Below, piece after piece: positions 33,906 to 44,760 of a DNA stretch of 64,000 bases. Source of the stretch: Tricholoma matsutake (Eukaryota > Basidiomycota > Agaricomycetes > Agaricales > Tricholomataceae); assembly GCA_026075535.2 (NCBI GenBank), contig AP026538.1, forward strand, positions 3,162,001 through 3,226,000, read 5' to 3'. Position 1 is the stretch's first letter. Each line of letters opens with the position of its first letter. A model generated the notes under the pieces. The model saw only the letters and a program-made list of their open reading frames with translations, did no database searches and was not told where the DNA came from. Both the position numbers and the translations under genes were made by a program.

Positions 33906-35446
33906 CTTACTCAAAGGGAAAATACACCGTCACAAACATTCTGTATCCCCTGCACTTTGGGGACGAACGCCTGCAAGGAAGTAGCTATATGCGCCGGCAT
34001 GAGCCCGTTACAGGACAAGAATGAGACGAGATTTACCTCTGCAGATCATTGATCAAGCGCGCTGGGATAGCATCCAAAGATAACACCCCGCATCTCCTGT
34101 ATCATTCCCGCCACGGCGGCGTTCGTCGTTGGTGGTGACGATATGACACCTGCAGTCCTGAACACGGTCACGTAGGGACTGAGGAGAAACCTGCGAAGAC
34201 GACAGAGTGGATTGCGCCAGGCAAGGAAGGCAGCTACAGCGTACCAGGTCATGGGGAGACAAACGTCCTCAAATCTATATTAAAGCGCGGCGACACTGCA
34301 ATACTGGAGACCCCACATAAAAGTTCTGCGTAAGAAACTTCGCCGGGCACATCGATGATAGCTGTTACCAATATAAACACTAAAGGGTATGCTCGCGATC
34401 ATCATTAGGATGGGCTCCCACACGATATCATTGTGTTTGCTACGTTGAATAGGTCGTATGAACATGCGTATCTCACGTAAATTGATCACTTGTCTGGGGC
34501 ATAAAGGGGCGGTAGAAACACAGCACGTATACGCTTGATATGAGAAAATCAGCACAATTCTGGATCCTCGATGACGCTTATGATGGAGCGCCCAGTGCCC
34601 ACTGAGACCAAGTTCCAAACAAGCCAAGCCACAAGAGGACCCACCAAAAACTGTCAAGCCACGTCCAACGTGCATGCAGTACATGCAAAGATTTCCAGCG
34701 CATGCAGAGTAACATACAAGCTATCATCACGTGGAATACCACTCGTTTGGCCGTTGTAGTCTAAATTTTATCGCTCGTCCGACAATGATCTAAGCGTATA
34801 CCGTTCCTAGTCCTCGAATCCTGGTTTTCGCGCAGCACTTCTTCTTCTCATCTGGGCTTATTACCCTGAACTTCCGTTCAAGGTCGCGTATAACATCTTT
34901 TGCGCCATATTTTCCGTGATATCCTCGATGTTCTAGGTTTCAGACAGGGAGGCATCGGACCTGGTCAGTCGTACCTACCATAATTCAGCCAGATATCAAC
35001 TTATACGACCTTCGGCTACAGATACTTGGGGTTCGAATTATCAATCGCATCATCATGGAGCGTATGTTCCGCCCGAGCTTCTTTTCGACGTATCAATCTT
35101 ACGGCGATGATGTGGAAATTAACTGGGTGACTGGAGAGATTCGGGACAATAGAGGGCCGTTTATGAAAACGTTGAGCTACGCGTTATTCAACCGTGCTTG
35201 TGGTTCTATACGAAGGCTTCAAGGCAATGATGCGATAGGTTTGAAAGAGGCATGACATATTGACGACAAGATTGCTCGAGGAAACGAGCTCATGATGAAT
35301 TCTGAATCCAGCCAAACCATGATAATGACATAACAGACGAAAAGCCAAGATCTCATAATGCCAGAAGAATCACGTCAAGATCAATGCTCTCAGACCAACA
35401 AGTCCATCCACTTTCGAAATTGAACCATCGCTCACTCTCTAACAAG
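33906..35446. other. Low-information region, no gene recognised
   Basis: Small frames exist on both strands (for example 34280-34684 minus with hydrophobic stretches, and 35055-35255 plus with a 66-aa frame), but none shows a known motif. Given the histidine kinase debris next to it, this may be decayed host sequence. Confidence 0.4.
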
Positions 35447-36208
35447 CTATCGCCTCCGACGACGACGCCTCGCTTTAGTTCCTCTTTGTGCGTCTGGGTT
35501 TTTAATATGTCGTAGCAGGTATTGAAGGAATCCTCCCGCACGTCTTTCTCCAAGTGGAAAATATTTTTTCGTCCTATTCGTGTACTCAGCAAGAGCCGAT
35601 TCAGATTCGAAGAGGGTAATGGTCTCCGAAGTGTTGACAAGGTCAACTAAATTGACGTGTGTCGCACTCATTACCTTTCACGAGAGAGGGTCAGACCTGA
35701 TCCGTTGGCGGAGAAATTCACATGACACACCTTGTGGCACTCAGCACGAGTCTCCGGGATAGGCGCGATACCCAACACACGAAATAAAATCCTCCACGAC
35801 TGAATATCATGCTCGTTGGTCCCATATATCCAATTGAATTCTTTCACTAGCGCAACATGGAACGCCTTTTTCGCTTCGTTATGGCGCTCTGTACTCCATC
35901 GAAACATTTTACGCAGCCTACGGAATTCGCTCGTCGCAGGCTGGCTCGAATCGTACTCGAAACCAGGATAGTTCGCAAAGAATTCTTCTAGGTATATGCT
36001 TTTGGTCGTACGTGTCCGATCCAGTCTCTACAAAGCGATCTAATAAGTCCTCTTGCAGCGCACTAGCAAATTACTAAAGGAAACGTACCTGGAGTGCTTG
36101 CGAAGCACGAGGGATCGAGTTGGTCTCAGTTGCATGAGAGAATTTACAGGCCGCACCGTATGTGCATGTCCCAGATGCCTGGAACTGATAACACACTTTG
36201 TGCGGCAT
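35447..36208 (-). CDS. CCCH zinc-finger protein of a basidiomycete-type family
   Basis: Three exons (36208-36089, 36027-35731, 35674-35447) join with GT-AG introns (61 and 56 bp) to an intact 214-aa protein. Residues 2-26 hold a CCCH zinc finger (VCYQFQASGTCTYGAACKFSH), a type that usually binds RNA. The body has EEFFANYPGFEYD, FNWIYGTNEHDIQSW, IPETRAECHK and THVNLVDLV, a pattern I recall from many uncharacterised agaricomycete proteins. The C-terminus is a run of arginines. The start at 36208 is chosen because it places the zinc finger first; the frame stays open upstream to 36325. Function is unknown beyond probable nucleic-acid binding. Confidence 0.85.
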
Positions 36209-36684
36209 GGAATGCGAAGGGAGGGAAGCAGGGGAAGCAGATCGTGGACCAATCTCAAGGTTGAAAGATGGATAGATTGACACCCGTGTTGTCGAATTGT
36301 AGGCTTTCTCCGCATTGCAGATCAATCACGTACAGCCTGAGCACGCGTCCGTTTGTAGGCGCAGAAACTAGGTCATCTGTTCTACAGACGCCCATCGGAT
36401 GGGCTGCCCATTGTGCGATACTACGCTAGTCCTGATTATGGTAAGTAATCACGAGCTGGCAGTCAGGTGGTTTGTTGTTACTCGAGCGTTACAAACGATG
36501 AAATTTGAATGAACACTTTTGAGATACAGGCAAGCGGTCCGAGTAAATAATGCTATTAATAGTACATGCTATATGTATGCTCACTACTTGCAATAGGAGT
36601 ATACGAGATGTCTAGGTCTCTCTTTGACTCTCACCATGCGCAATAATAAGTCCCCTCCCTCCTTGAACAATTATTATCCCAATA
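36209..36684. other. Upstream of CCCH gene and probable end of Copia-C 5' LTR
   Basis: No gene is seen. The last bases, ATTATCCCAATA ending at 36684, match the end of the Copia-B LTR, so part of a Copia-C 5' LTR is present. Its start cannot be fixed because upstream sequence does not match the Copia-B LTR. Confidence 0.5.
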
Positions 36685-36737
36685 GGTTATGGGCCCTGGC
36701 CCTATCTAGCTTAACAAGTTAATTATCTGGACCTACC

Positions 36738-37910
36738 ATGTCACAACACTCAGATGGCAAAGCTCCCGAACAACCAGTACCACACATACACTTTGCAGCC
36801 CCTATACAAAGTGCTAGAGCATATCCTTCAGGTTCAAGGGTGAAAGAGCCAGGAAACACAGCTGATGCTCCACATGATACACCTGCTTGTGGTGATGAAC
36901 CCACAGCAGAACCCTACAAATATATTGCACTGATGTGAACCAAGAAATATTCAAATGTCAGTAAGTTGTCTGACCACAATCATTTAACAGACATGAACTG
37001 GCATGAATGGAAGGAAAGGATGCAAAGAGTTTTTATCAATTGTGACATCACTGAATATATTACTGGAGATGTCAAACAACCTAATAATCCTGTTGGTGCA
37101 GATAACTGGGATAAAAACGACACTTGGGCCCAACAGGTTATAATTCAGAACATAACCTCCACTCAGATGAACCATGTCAGCTCAAAGGATACTGCAAACG
37201 AAATGTACCGCATGCTTTTGGCGACTCATGAAAATATGGCGCATCAAACGGTTACATACATATTAACTCAATTATATGAGACCAAAGTATATGATGGAGG
37301 AGATCTCTTGAAACACCTCAATACAATGAAGTCCTGCATTAACTGATTCCCAAACCCAGAATTCCATGTTTCGGATATGTGATTCAAGTCCACCATTTTG
37401 GCATCCTTACCCCACAGTTTGCAGACCTTCATGGACTCTTATAATGGGAATGCCAATGACCCCAATGATCCAGATCCCAAATGCCATATGTCCTCTGATC
37501 AATTCATTGGTATAATAAGGGAGGAATTCAAGATATGGGCTAATTGAAGTATTAACAGGAATAATGGAAACAGTAGCACTAACCTGGTTAATACCCAGTC
37601 AGCTACTAGTAAATCCCTGGAAGCTCGCATAAAGGATCACAAAGAAAGTGCAAAACCATATTGTGAACACTGCAAGAAACCTGGACACTGGACAAGTAAA
37701 TGCCACAAATTCCCAGGAAATAAATGTTATAATTGTGGAAAATATGGACACCATGCAAAGGATCACTGAAAGAAGAAGAGGAACAAGGGGAGGAAAGGTG
37801 AGGGGACCAGTGGAAGGAATGATCAGTCAAATGTGGGGGAGGAGCATATTGTGTTCCTGGTTGATGAAGAACTTTATAATTTTGATCTTGTAACACTGAT
37901 GGCAATGACG
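36738..37910 (+). pseudogene. Copia-C gag
   Basis: The start MSQHSDGKAPEQ parallels Copia-B. A TGA interrupts ALM*TKKYSNV (36936-36938). HNHLTDMNWHEWKERMQRVF and INCDITEYITGDVK continue the Gag domain. Frames change near 37346. The knuckles CEHCKKPGHWTSKC and CYNCGKYGHHAKD lie at 37660-37770. Confidence 0.82.
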
Positions 37911-38131
37911 AGCATTTGATCTTTTATGATTGGTTAGCAGATTCAGCGACCACATGTAACACATCAGTGAGAAGCCTTTACTGATCACACACCTTTGGGA
38001 AATATTTCCGTAACAGGTGTAGGAGGTAAAGAAGCGAAAATTGCAGGCCACGGAACTGTTGAATTAGTTTCAACATGTAAAGGTCAAAGTTATATTCTAC
38101 ATTTGGAAAATGTTCTAAATGTGCCCAGAAT
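37911..38131 (+). pseudogene. Copia-C protease, interrupted
   Basis: DWLADSATT keeps the catalytic Asp that Copia-B has lost. VTGVGGKEAKI and GHGTVELVSTCKG follow in shifted frame, ending at VLNVPRI, where the hAT-type element inserts. Confidence 0.78.
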
Positions 38132-40056
38132 TAGTGTTTGAAAGTCCAGTTGCATGGACCAAAAAAAAAACGGCAACTGAACTGGATCCAACTGCAGTCT
38201 GGTCTATCTTGCAGCTGCAACAGAAGTGGTTGTGGACCAGTCCGGTTGCCAGTTGCATGATTTGAAAATTATTTATAGACCACTAAAAGACTGGTTGCAA
38301 CCGACCACAACTGGTCTTTTGATGGTAAGTGATCAATCAATCACATGCAATCAATCATTAACTGCACAACAACAACAACAACTTGAACAACGACCATCAC
38401 TTCCCTCCCTCTTCCTTCCTTCCTCACCATGACCACTCCCTCTCCATGAACGGCCACCTCGACCAACCCCATGCCCCTTCAACCACACCAAATGGCGACA
38501 CCTGTGGCTGCAAACCTGCCACGTCACACATGTTCTACATGTTTGACAACTGACGCCCATGTTGGAGAAGGCTCCCACACATAAAAAGTAAGATTTGCTT
38601 AATTATTTCATTATTTTCTTACTACTAACATTGTTGTTTTCTTTTGTAGGCTTAAACTTATGTGATTACCACCTAGGTAGGTGAGTACCCCACCACCCCA
38701 ACCTCACAAGGAAATGGCACCATATTGACGCAACACCAGCACAAGCCTAACCTCACAAGGAAACAGCACTGTATCGATGCAATGCCAGCACAAGCACCAG
38801 TGCATCAATGGGCTACAATGAGAGATAGCAAGGTAAGTACACCATGACCCTGTAAACCTGCCATGTCATCACTGACCCCCCTCTGCAAACGTGCCACGTC
38901 ACGTGTATTCTACGTGTATGTTTACTTTTTAGAAGGTGTTGTTTTGTTTTTTCATTATTCTCTTTACTACTAACATCTTTTTGCAGGTTTAAACTTAGCT
39001 TATGTGAGTGTAACAATGACCCCACCACTCCAGCCTCACAAGCCACTGCTCATGGGGTGGATATTCTGTGACAACGGACAACTGGGCTGGCCGACAAACA
39101 GAGATGACAACAATGATGTGGCACCAACATCCAGCCTTGCAAGCCACTGCTCGCGGGGTGGATTGTTGGTGCTATCTTCAATGATGACAAGAGACACAAG
39201 GTAAGCACCCCCTTACCTTGCAAGCCTGCCATGTCACCACTTACAACCCCAACCACTCCAAAACAGGAAGGAGGTGCGAGGAGGTGGTGATGACAATGAC
39301 AATGAATGGACAATGCCAGCAACCCAACACCACAAGAGGATGACCCCAGCACCACCACAAGAGGACAGCCCTAGCACCCACGTCTACCGCTGCAAGCCAC
39401 TGCTCGCAGGGTGGATGGGGGTGCTAATGGTTCCCAACAGTGACGTGGGGACAAATGACAACAACAGGAGGATGAACATTGACAACACAGGGAGGAACAA
39501 CATTGACCATAGGGAGCCAATGAACACCACTGACAGGGGACACTGAACGGTGACAACAGGAGAACAGGAGGATGACAGATGACCACAATGGGGAGACAAC
39601 CACCAACCACCATGACAGCGGGGGATGACAAATGACAACCAAGAGATCAGGGACAATGAATGATGATGGGTGAGGGGGATGATGACTGACAATGGGAGTG
39701 ACAAACGGGGGGTGACAAACAAGGGGTTGCCAGCCCTAGCCTGCTCAGAGCTTCTGCTCTGTGAGGGGCTTTCTTTTTTCTTTCTCATTATTATATTCAT
39801 AGAAATTATTAATATGTACAGTAATATGTACTATGTATGCTATGTAGCTGGGACTGGTTGTGAACTGGTTTGGGGTTGGTTCTGCACAGAACTGACCCCA
39901 ACCAGTCCAGCAACCGCTTACACAACTGTGCCAGACTGGTTTACACCAGTCCGGTCCATGGTTGTGTGTATTTTGAGAATGAATGCAACCGGTCCGGTCC
40001 ACAGTTGCCCCTGTTGGGGTCAAAAAAACTGGACTGGACCAGACTTTCAAACACTA
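38132..40056. mobile_element. Non-autonomous hAT element, family N1 (copy b), with intron-bearing passenger
   Basis: It is 1,925 bp with ends TAGTGTTTGAAAGTCCAGT and, inverted, CAGACTTTCAAACACTA, and an 8-bp target duplication CCCAGAAT (38124-38131 and 40057-40064). There is no transposase. The interior has repeated blocks: GCAAACCTGCCACGTCAC-like motifs near 38509, 38855, 38885 and 39218, GCCACTGCTCGCGGGGTGGA-like motifs near 39042, 39141 and 39397, and intron-like stretches with TACTAAC branch sites near 38624 and 38970. The same GCCACTGCTC block is in the element at 51681, which has different ends. Confidence 0.9.
38588..38649 (+). other. Intron-like segment in the N1b passenger
   Basis: GTAAGA at 38588, ACTACTAACA at 38621-38630, a T-rich tract and TTTGTAG ending at 38649 form a canonical fungal intron (62 bp). 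A diverged duplicate with a weak 5' site ends at TTTTTGCAG (38986) and is followed by the same TTTAAACTTA. Confidence 0.55.
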
Positions 40057-40064
40057 CCCAGAAT

Positions 40065-41442
40065 GGGAAATAACTTGATTTCATTGGGGTGATGGGATGA
40101 TGCCAGAGGAAAATACACAGGTGGAGAGGGACAAATCACTCTTATTACCAGAGATGGTAACCCAATAGCTCATGGCACCAAAACTGATAATCATCTATAC
40201 AAGATGAAGATGGTGATTCAACAATCACATTATAATTATCCAAACATTGATGGGTCACATGTTCATCAAACATTTGTTGGGAATGATGCACCTCCAAATT
40301 GGGAAACTTGGCACTAATGTTTTGGACATATTGGGCATACTGGACTTCAAAAATTATTGGACAACAAATTAGTGGATGGATTCAATGTTGACATTCAGTC
40401 ACCAAAGCCAGATTGTATAGTGTGTACTGAGGCAAAGCAACATGTTGAACCCTTTCCCAAAACATCCAAATGAAACACTGAACCCAGAGAATTGACACAT
40501 ATTGACTTGTGGGGAAAATACACGATCAAATCTATTAATGGACATCAATATTACCTGCTATCTGTGGATGACTTGAAGAGATATATTACTGTAGATGTCT
40601 GAAGGAAAAATCAGGGGCAGCACAAGGTGTAATCAATTATTTGGCTCACCTGATAACTCAAAACCAAAAACCAAAGGGGATTCAAATTGATTGTGGACAC
40701 TGGATGCACAGCTGGATATTTCTGCTCAAAGTATCCTAAAGATATATGAAAAGTATTCCAATCAAAATCAAAGTGTTTTATAGATATTACTAAGCCTAAT
40801 GTCCAAAGATATCAAAGTACTTTTATACAGTTTTTGATGCTATATTACTGTGAACTTATAGATATAAAGTATCATGATATTTTCAAAGTATATCTTAGTA
40901 TGAAAAACATATGTGAGAAGTACCATGATACTTTATATGTATAAGTTCACAGTGATGTAGCTATCAATATGGTAAAGAATTACTTTGATATTTTTACATG
41001 ACTTTGTGTTGAAGTATTCAAAAAGTATTTTGATTTTGACTGGAATAATTTTTCAACATTTTTATGATATTTTGGCACAAAATATTTGGCTGTGCATCCA
41101 GTAGGAAAAGAATTTGTAAACAAGAAACTGGAGAAATGGTGCAAAGAACGTGGTACAGAGATTTGTTTAACTGTGCTGTACTCACCTTCACAGAATGGCA
41201 TCATGGAATGTATGAACTGCACACTTGTTGAATTATCATGTGCTATGCTCACCACCAACAACCTTCCCAAATTTCTCTGGGAGTATGCAGTTTTACATGT
41301 GGCTTATCTCAGGAACCAATCATATAATAAGCACCTTCAGAAATCAAGGGTGGCACAATAAAAAACTGAACATATCTAGCTTATGCAAATTTGGGGCCCC
41401 CATTTGGGTTATATTACAAGGACAAAAAGAAGAAAGGAAAAT
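40065..41442 (+). pseudogene. Copia-C pre-integrase and integrase, interrupted by a MITE
   Basis: NNLISLGRWDDARGKYTGG and NWETWH*CFGHIGHTGLQ are followed by ELTHIDLWGKYTIKSINGHQ (first catalytic Asp), LLSVDDLKRYIT and IQIDCG. The MITE at 40698-41103 splits the codons before KEFVNKKLEKW. SPSQNGIMECMNCTL (catalytic Glu region) and the LREFGAP-like part then run to GQKEERK, where Gypsy-B inserts. A TAA in WETWH*CF and frame changes disable it. Confidence 0.82.
40698..41103. mobile_element. CACTA-like MITE
   Basis: It is 406 bp and AT-rich. Ends are CACTGGATGCACAGC and, inverted, GCTGTGCATCCAGTA, with complementarity continuing imperfectly for over 100 bp inwards. The 3-bp duplication GGA (40695-40697 and 41104-41106) restores the integrase codons C-G-K-E-F when removed. 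CACTG termini with a 3-bp duplication suggest the CACTA (EnSpm) superfamily. There is no ORF. Confidence 0.8.
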
Positions 41443-41807
41443 TGTTACGATTTGTTATCTGGACCTGCAAGACCGGGCACTTCATTTTTCCTTTCTGACA
41501 CGACACGACTCACTTCTGATGGGGACGCTTTGATGCATGGTGACTCCATGCACCCGAACCCACTCCCATGCATGCTGTGATACGACAGCCCATTGACATG
41601 AGGTCCATGATGTCGGATCCATAACATCAGACACCTCATGCTAGGCATGAGGCTATTCTCTTATTGATCCCTGACATGCTGCGCCGCAGCACTCCGTAAC
41701 ATTGGACGCCTCATGCAAGGCATGAGGCCCGTCTTTTCTATTGTTCTTTCTATTTATACTTGATAACGATCTTGCATTCCGATTGGACAATAGGTATCTT
41801 TGAACTG

Positions 41808-41851
41808 TATATAAGCTGTAGTAATACTGCCTGTATTCCTCAGCTTGACCT
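41808..41851 (+). promoter_or_regulatory. Gypsy-B promoter TATA box and self-primer
   Basis: TATATAAG at 41808-41815 is 32 bp upstream of TCAGCTTGACCT (41840-41851). That sequence would be at or near the 5' end of the RNA and is exactly complementary to the PBS at 42146-42157. Confidence 0.75.
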
Positions 41852-41890
41852 AATTCAATCAACAGTCTTAGACTCAACCAGAACACTTGA

Positions 41891-42098
41891 CAGCTTAGGA
41901 AGCCCCTAGCTGTGATAACTCGAACTCAACAGTTGGAAAGCCTCCAACTGTGATACATGAACCGACGGTCTACTCAGAAAGCCTCTGAGTACGGATAGCC
42001 GTAACAACTTGAGGAAGTACCCAAGTGAAGGCCAGAAGCCCGATACACTAGGAAAGCCTCCTAGTGCGATACCGATATAGTTGGAAAGCCTCCAATTG
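41891..42098 (+). repeat. Array of six hairpins, five with an AAGCC loop
   Basis: Stems at 41891-41912, 41930-41950, 41971-41991, 42007-42026, 42046-42066 and 42078-42098 have different arms (CAGTTGGA/TCCAACTG, TACTCAGA/TCTGAGTA, CACTAGGA/TCCTAGTG, and so on) around the same loop AAGCC; the fourth has AAGTA. All LTR copies in the window keep them. They lie downstream of the predicted transcription start, so they would fold in the RNA leader. Confidence 0.8.
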
Positions 42099-42145
42099 TG
42101 ACATACAAAGCCAAGGCTGAGTTAAAGACCTATAGTCTTAACAAT

Positions 42146-42157
42146 AGGTCAAGCTGA
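42146..42157 (+). promoter_or_regulatory. Gypsy-B primer-binding site (self-priming)
   Basis: AGGTCAAGCTGA, two bases after the LTR, is the exact reverse complement of 41840-41851. Tf1/sushi-type elements are known to prime from the 5' end of their own RNA in this way. Confidence 0.82.
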
Positions 42158-42428
42158 TCTACGCAGTCCACCTACCTAGGTGCAGACACAACATCTTTCA
42201 GACAAAGCCCAGACAGACCTCCAACTGGAGCATCATCATCAGGAAGAACCCCATGGTATAGATACCAGAGTCGACTAGTACGATACTCGGAACCAGCACA
42301 AAAGTGGTTCTCAAGGAGAACCAGTGACAAAGAACCCCAATACCTTGACAAAGAGGATTTTAGATCCTTCAATAAAGAAGAAACCCCCAGAATGAGATCC
42401 ATTCTCCCTATCTGACGACAATGCCAAC

Positions 42429-43208
42429 ATGTCTACTGAACCCACCGCATCGACCAAGGAGATCAGGATACGAACCCCCTCCAACTTCACAGGGGACCGA
42501 ACTAGAACTGCGAAGTTCTTACAAGAAGTGAAACTCTATTTGAGAGTGAACCATGGAATCTACAACACCGACGAGAAGAAGATCATCTTCGCATTGTCCT
42601 TCATGAACAGAGGAACCGCTGCGCCCTGGGCACAGACTTGGGCAGAGAAGGAAGACCTAGGAACCTGGTCTACCTTTGAAGCAACGCTCAAGACAGCGTT
42701 CATGCTGATCAATGAAGCTGGCAGAGCCATGACAGAGATGAAAACATTGAAGCAGGGACAGGACCTGGAGGACTACATAGCACAGTTCCAAATCCTGCAA
42801 GAGACGGCAGGAATCAATGATGACACCGCCCTCATCAAACTCTTCATGGATGGGCTGAACCCCAAGCTCCTTGAAAGAGTTTTCAATATGGAAACAATCC
42901 TGACGACCTTGGAAGGAATGATCAACGCTGCCTCCAAGTACGATAGACAGTGGAGGAGAGCAAAAGCCATAACAGGAAGGCTGCAGGAGGCTTTGACAAG
43001 GAAGCTACCAAGCTTTAAAGCAAAAGAGACCCCACTCGAGATCAACCAACTCTCCTATCAGGAGAGGATCGAACACATGAAGAAAGGGTTGTGCTTTGTG
43101 TGCCACCAGCCAGGGCACAGAGCAACCAAACACAAGAAAGGGGAAAAGAGGACCAAGGACTGGCCATCCCCAAAGAATAAAGGCAAGGAAGCCTACTCGA
43201 GGATCTGA
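42429..43208 (+). CDS. Gypsy-B Gag
   Basis: This is an intact frame of 259 codons, colinear with Gypsy-A Gag. It contains a Gag domain with AKFLQEVKLYLRVN, EDYIAQFQILQE and LFMDGLNPKLLERVF, and a C-terminal LCFVCHQPGHRA knuckle-like motif. It starts at ATG 42429, about 285 bp after the LTR. Confidence 0.9.
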   Translation: MSTEPTASTKEIRIRTPSNFTGDRTRTAKFLQEVKLYLRVNHGIYNTDEKKIIFALSFMNRGTAAPWAQTWAEKEDLGTWSTFEATLKTAFMLINEAGRAMTEMKTLKQGQDLEDYIAQFQILQETAGINDDTALIKLFMDGLNPKLLERVFNMETILTTLEGMINAASKYDRQWRRAKAITGRLQEALTRKLPSFKAKETPLEINQLSYQERIEHMKKGLCFVCHQPGHRATKHKKGEKRTKDWPSPKNKGKEAYSRI

Positions 43209-43297
43209 GCAATTGTAGGAGAACTTGATGAAGAAGAAAAGAAGGGAGCTCTCACTGCCATTGAGGATGAGGGTTTTTAAAGAGGTGGCCTGCCTCG

Positions 43298-44760
43298 ATG
43301 CCAGGTACCACCAAACTTTCTGTCTGCTCTGTACTACTAGCCACTTTGAAAAATCAATCTATGCGTTTAGATGTCAAAGTGGCAGGAACAGGCAGAGGAA
43401 AAGACATCGAAACCGAAGCCCTACTCGACTCAGGAGCGGGAGGGATATTCATGAGCCATGAATTCCTGGAAAACAGTGGATTTGAATTGCACCCCCTGGA
43501 GAGGATAATCAGAGTCAAGAACGTGGATGGAACCCCGAACAAGAGAGGGGAGATCTCCCACTATGCCAGAGGACTCTTAACGATCAACGGAAGGATCTTC
43601 CCAATGACATTCCTCATTGCAGGATTGGGAAGTGAATCAATCATCCTAGGCCTATCATGGCTCAGAAGAATCAACCCAGTGATCGACTGGAAGATTGGAA
43701 CCTTCCAGCTCAGAATGAAGGACGAGACTTACCCAGAGTTCTCATATGGGAAAGGAAGAACCCTTATCAGAAGGGTGCAAACCAAGAAACCCAATGAAGG
43801 GTACCTATCATGGTGCCAGAGGGGAACCGAAAAGAAGAAGGACCCCCTAGACATGACGAAAGAAGAGCGACAGGCATGGTGCCAAAATATTGTTGCCAAA
43901 GGACAAGAAAAGCTTGCTCTCAAGAAGAAGACTGCCGAGGAAGTACAAGCATGATGGAAAAAGGGGGCCACCAGAGAGCTGGAGAAACTGGCTGCCAGGA
44001 AAGAAGAAGGACGACTGGCAGTAGCCCGAATAGTTGCAAAAGAGAGGAAAAAACTGGACCTCAAGAAAGAAGAAAAGCGACTGGCACTGGCCCGGATAGT
44101 CGTGAAAGCAAGGGGGAAGGTAGCCCTGAAAAGCAAGAAAGAAGAACTGGCAAAAGAAGAACACCAAGAGCTATGCCGAAGAGTTGTCACCAAGGCAAAA
44201 CTGATGGGAGGAGTCCTCCATGAAGAACCAAGAAGAAGCAAGATGCCCATCGAGACAAGAAAAGTGATGATCAAAGAAATCAACAACAAAGAGATCGCGA
44301 TCACAACTCTTCAAGATGTGGAGCCCATTGGGCCACAGGACGAAGAAGACACTGGGAAGGAAAACCCAGCACTGGCAAACCACGAACAGGCAACAGAACA
44401 GGCAACGGAACAGACACCCAAACAAGAAATCACAGACGATGAACTACTGATCGCCTACATTTGAGGAGAACCCATCATTGGAATATTCGAACCGGCTAAG
44501 ATGCCACTGACAGAGGAGTACAATGAGCCAAGATACAGATACTCCCAGAAGACAAGGACAATCTCTTGAATTGTGAAGGCAAAAGGATCACCGCGATATG
44601 CATATGGACAGAATATCTGGATTAGGGCAAAGACATCGGTCTCACAACACCTGACACATAAGAAGGAAGGAGACCCTGAACAGAAGACCCTAGACAAACT
44701 ACTCCCAGAACAGTACAAGGAGTACTGATGGATATTTGAAAAGGAAGCATCGGAAAGATT
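43298..44760 (+). pseudogene. Gypsy-B protease and lysine-rich linker
   Basis: EALLDSGAGGIFMSHEF carries the retropepsin DSG, and LGLSWLRRINPVIDW follows. A coiled-coil-like KE-rich linker runs on but is cut by TGA at 43952-43954 (VQA*WKKG) and at 44462-44464 (AYI*GEP). Gypsy-A is open at both places. Confidence 0.82.

Larger units (their letters stand above)
41443..42143 (+). repeat. Gypsy-B 5' LTR
   Basis: It is 701 bp. U3 has palindromes around GCATGAGG and a TATATAAG box (41808-41815). The predicted RNA start, about 32 bp downstream, is followed by TCAGCTTGACCT (41840-41851), the self-primer. A chain of hairpins fills 41891-42143. Confidence 0.94.

Noticed and set aside
34280..34684. 134-aa minus-strand frame with hydrophobic stretches
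   Set aside because: I tried to extend it over introns and found no consistent family motifs. It is probably decayed sequence.
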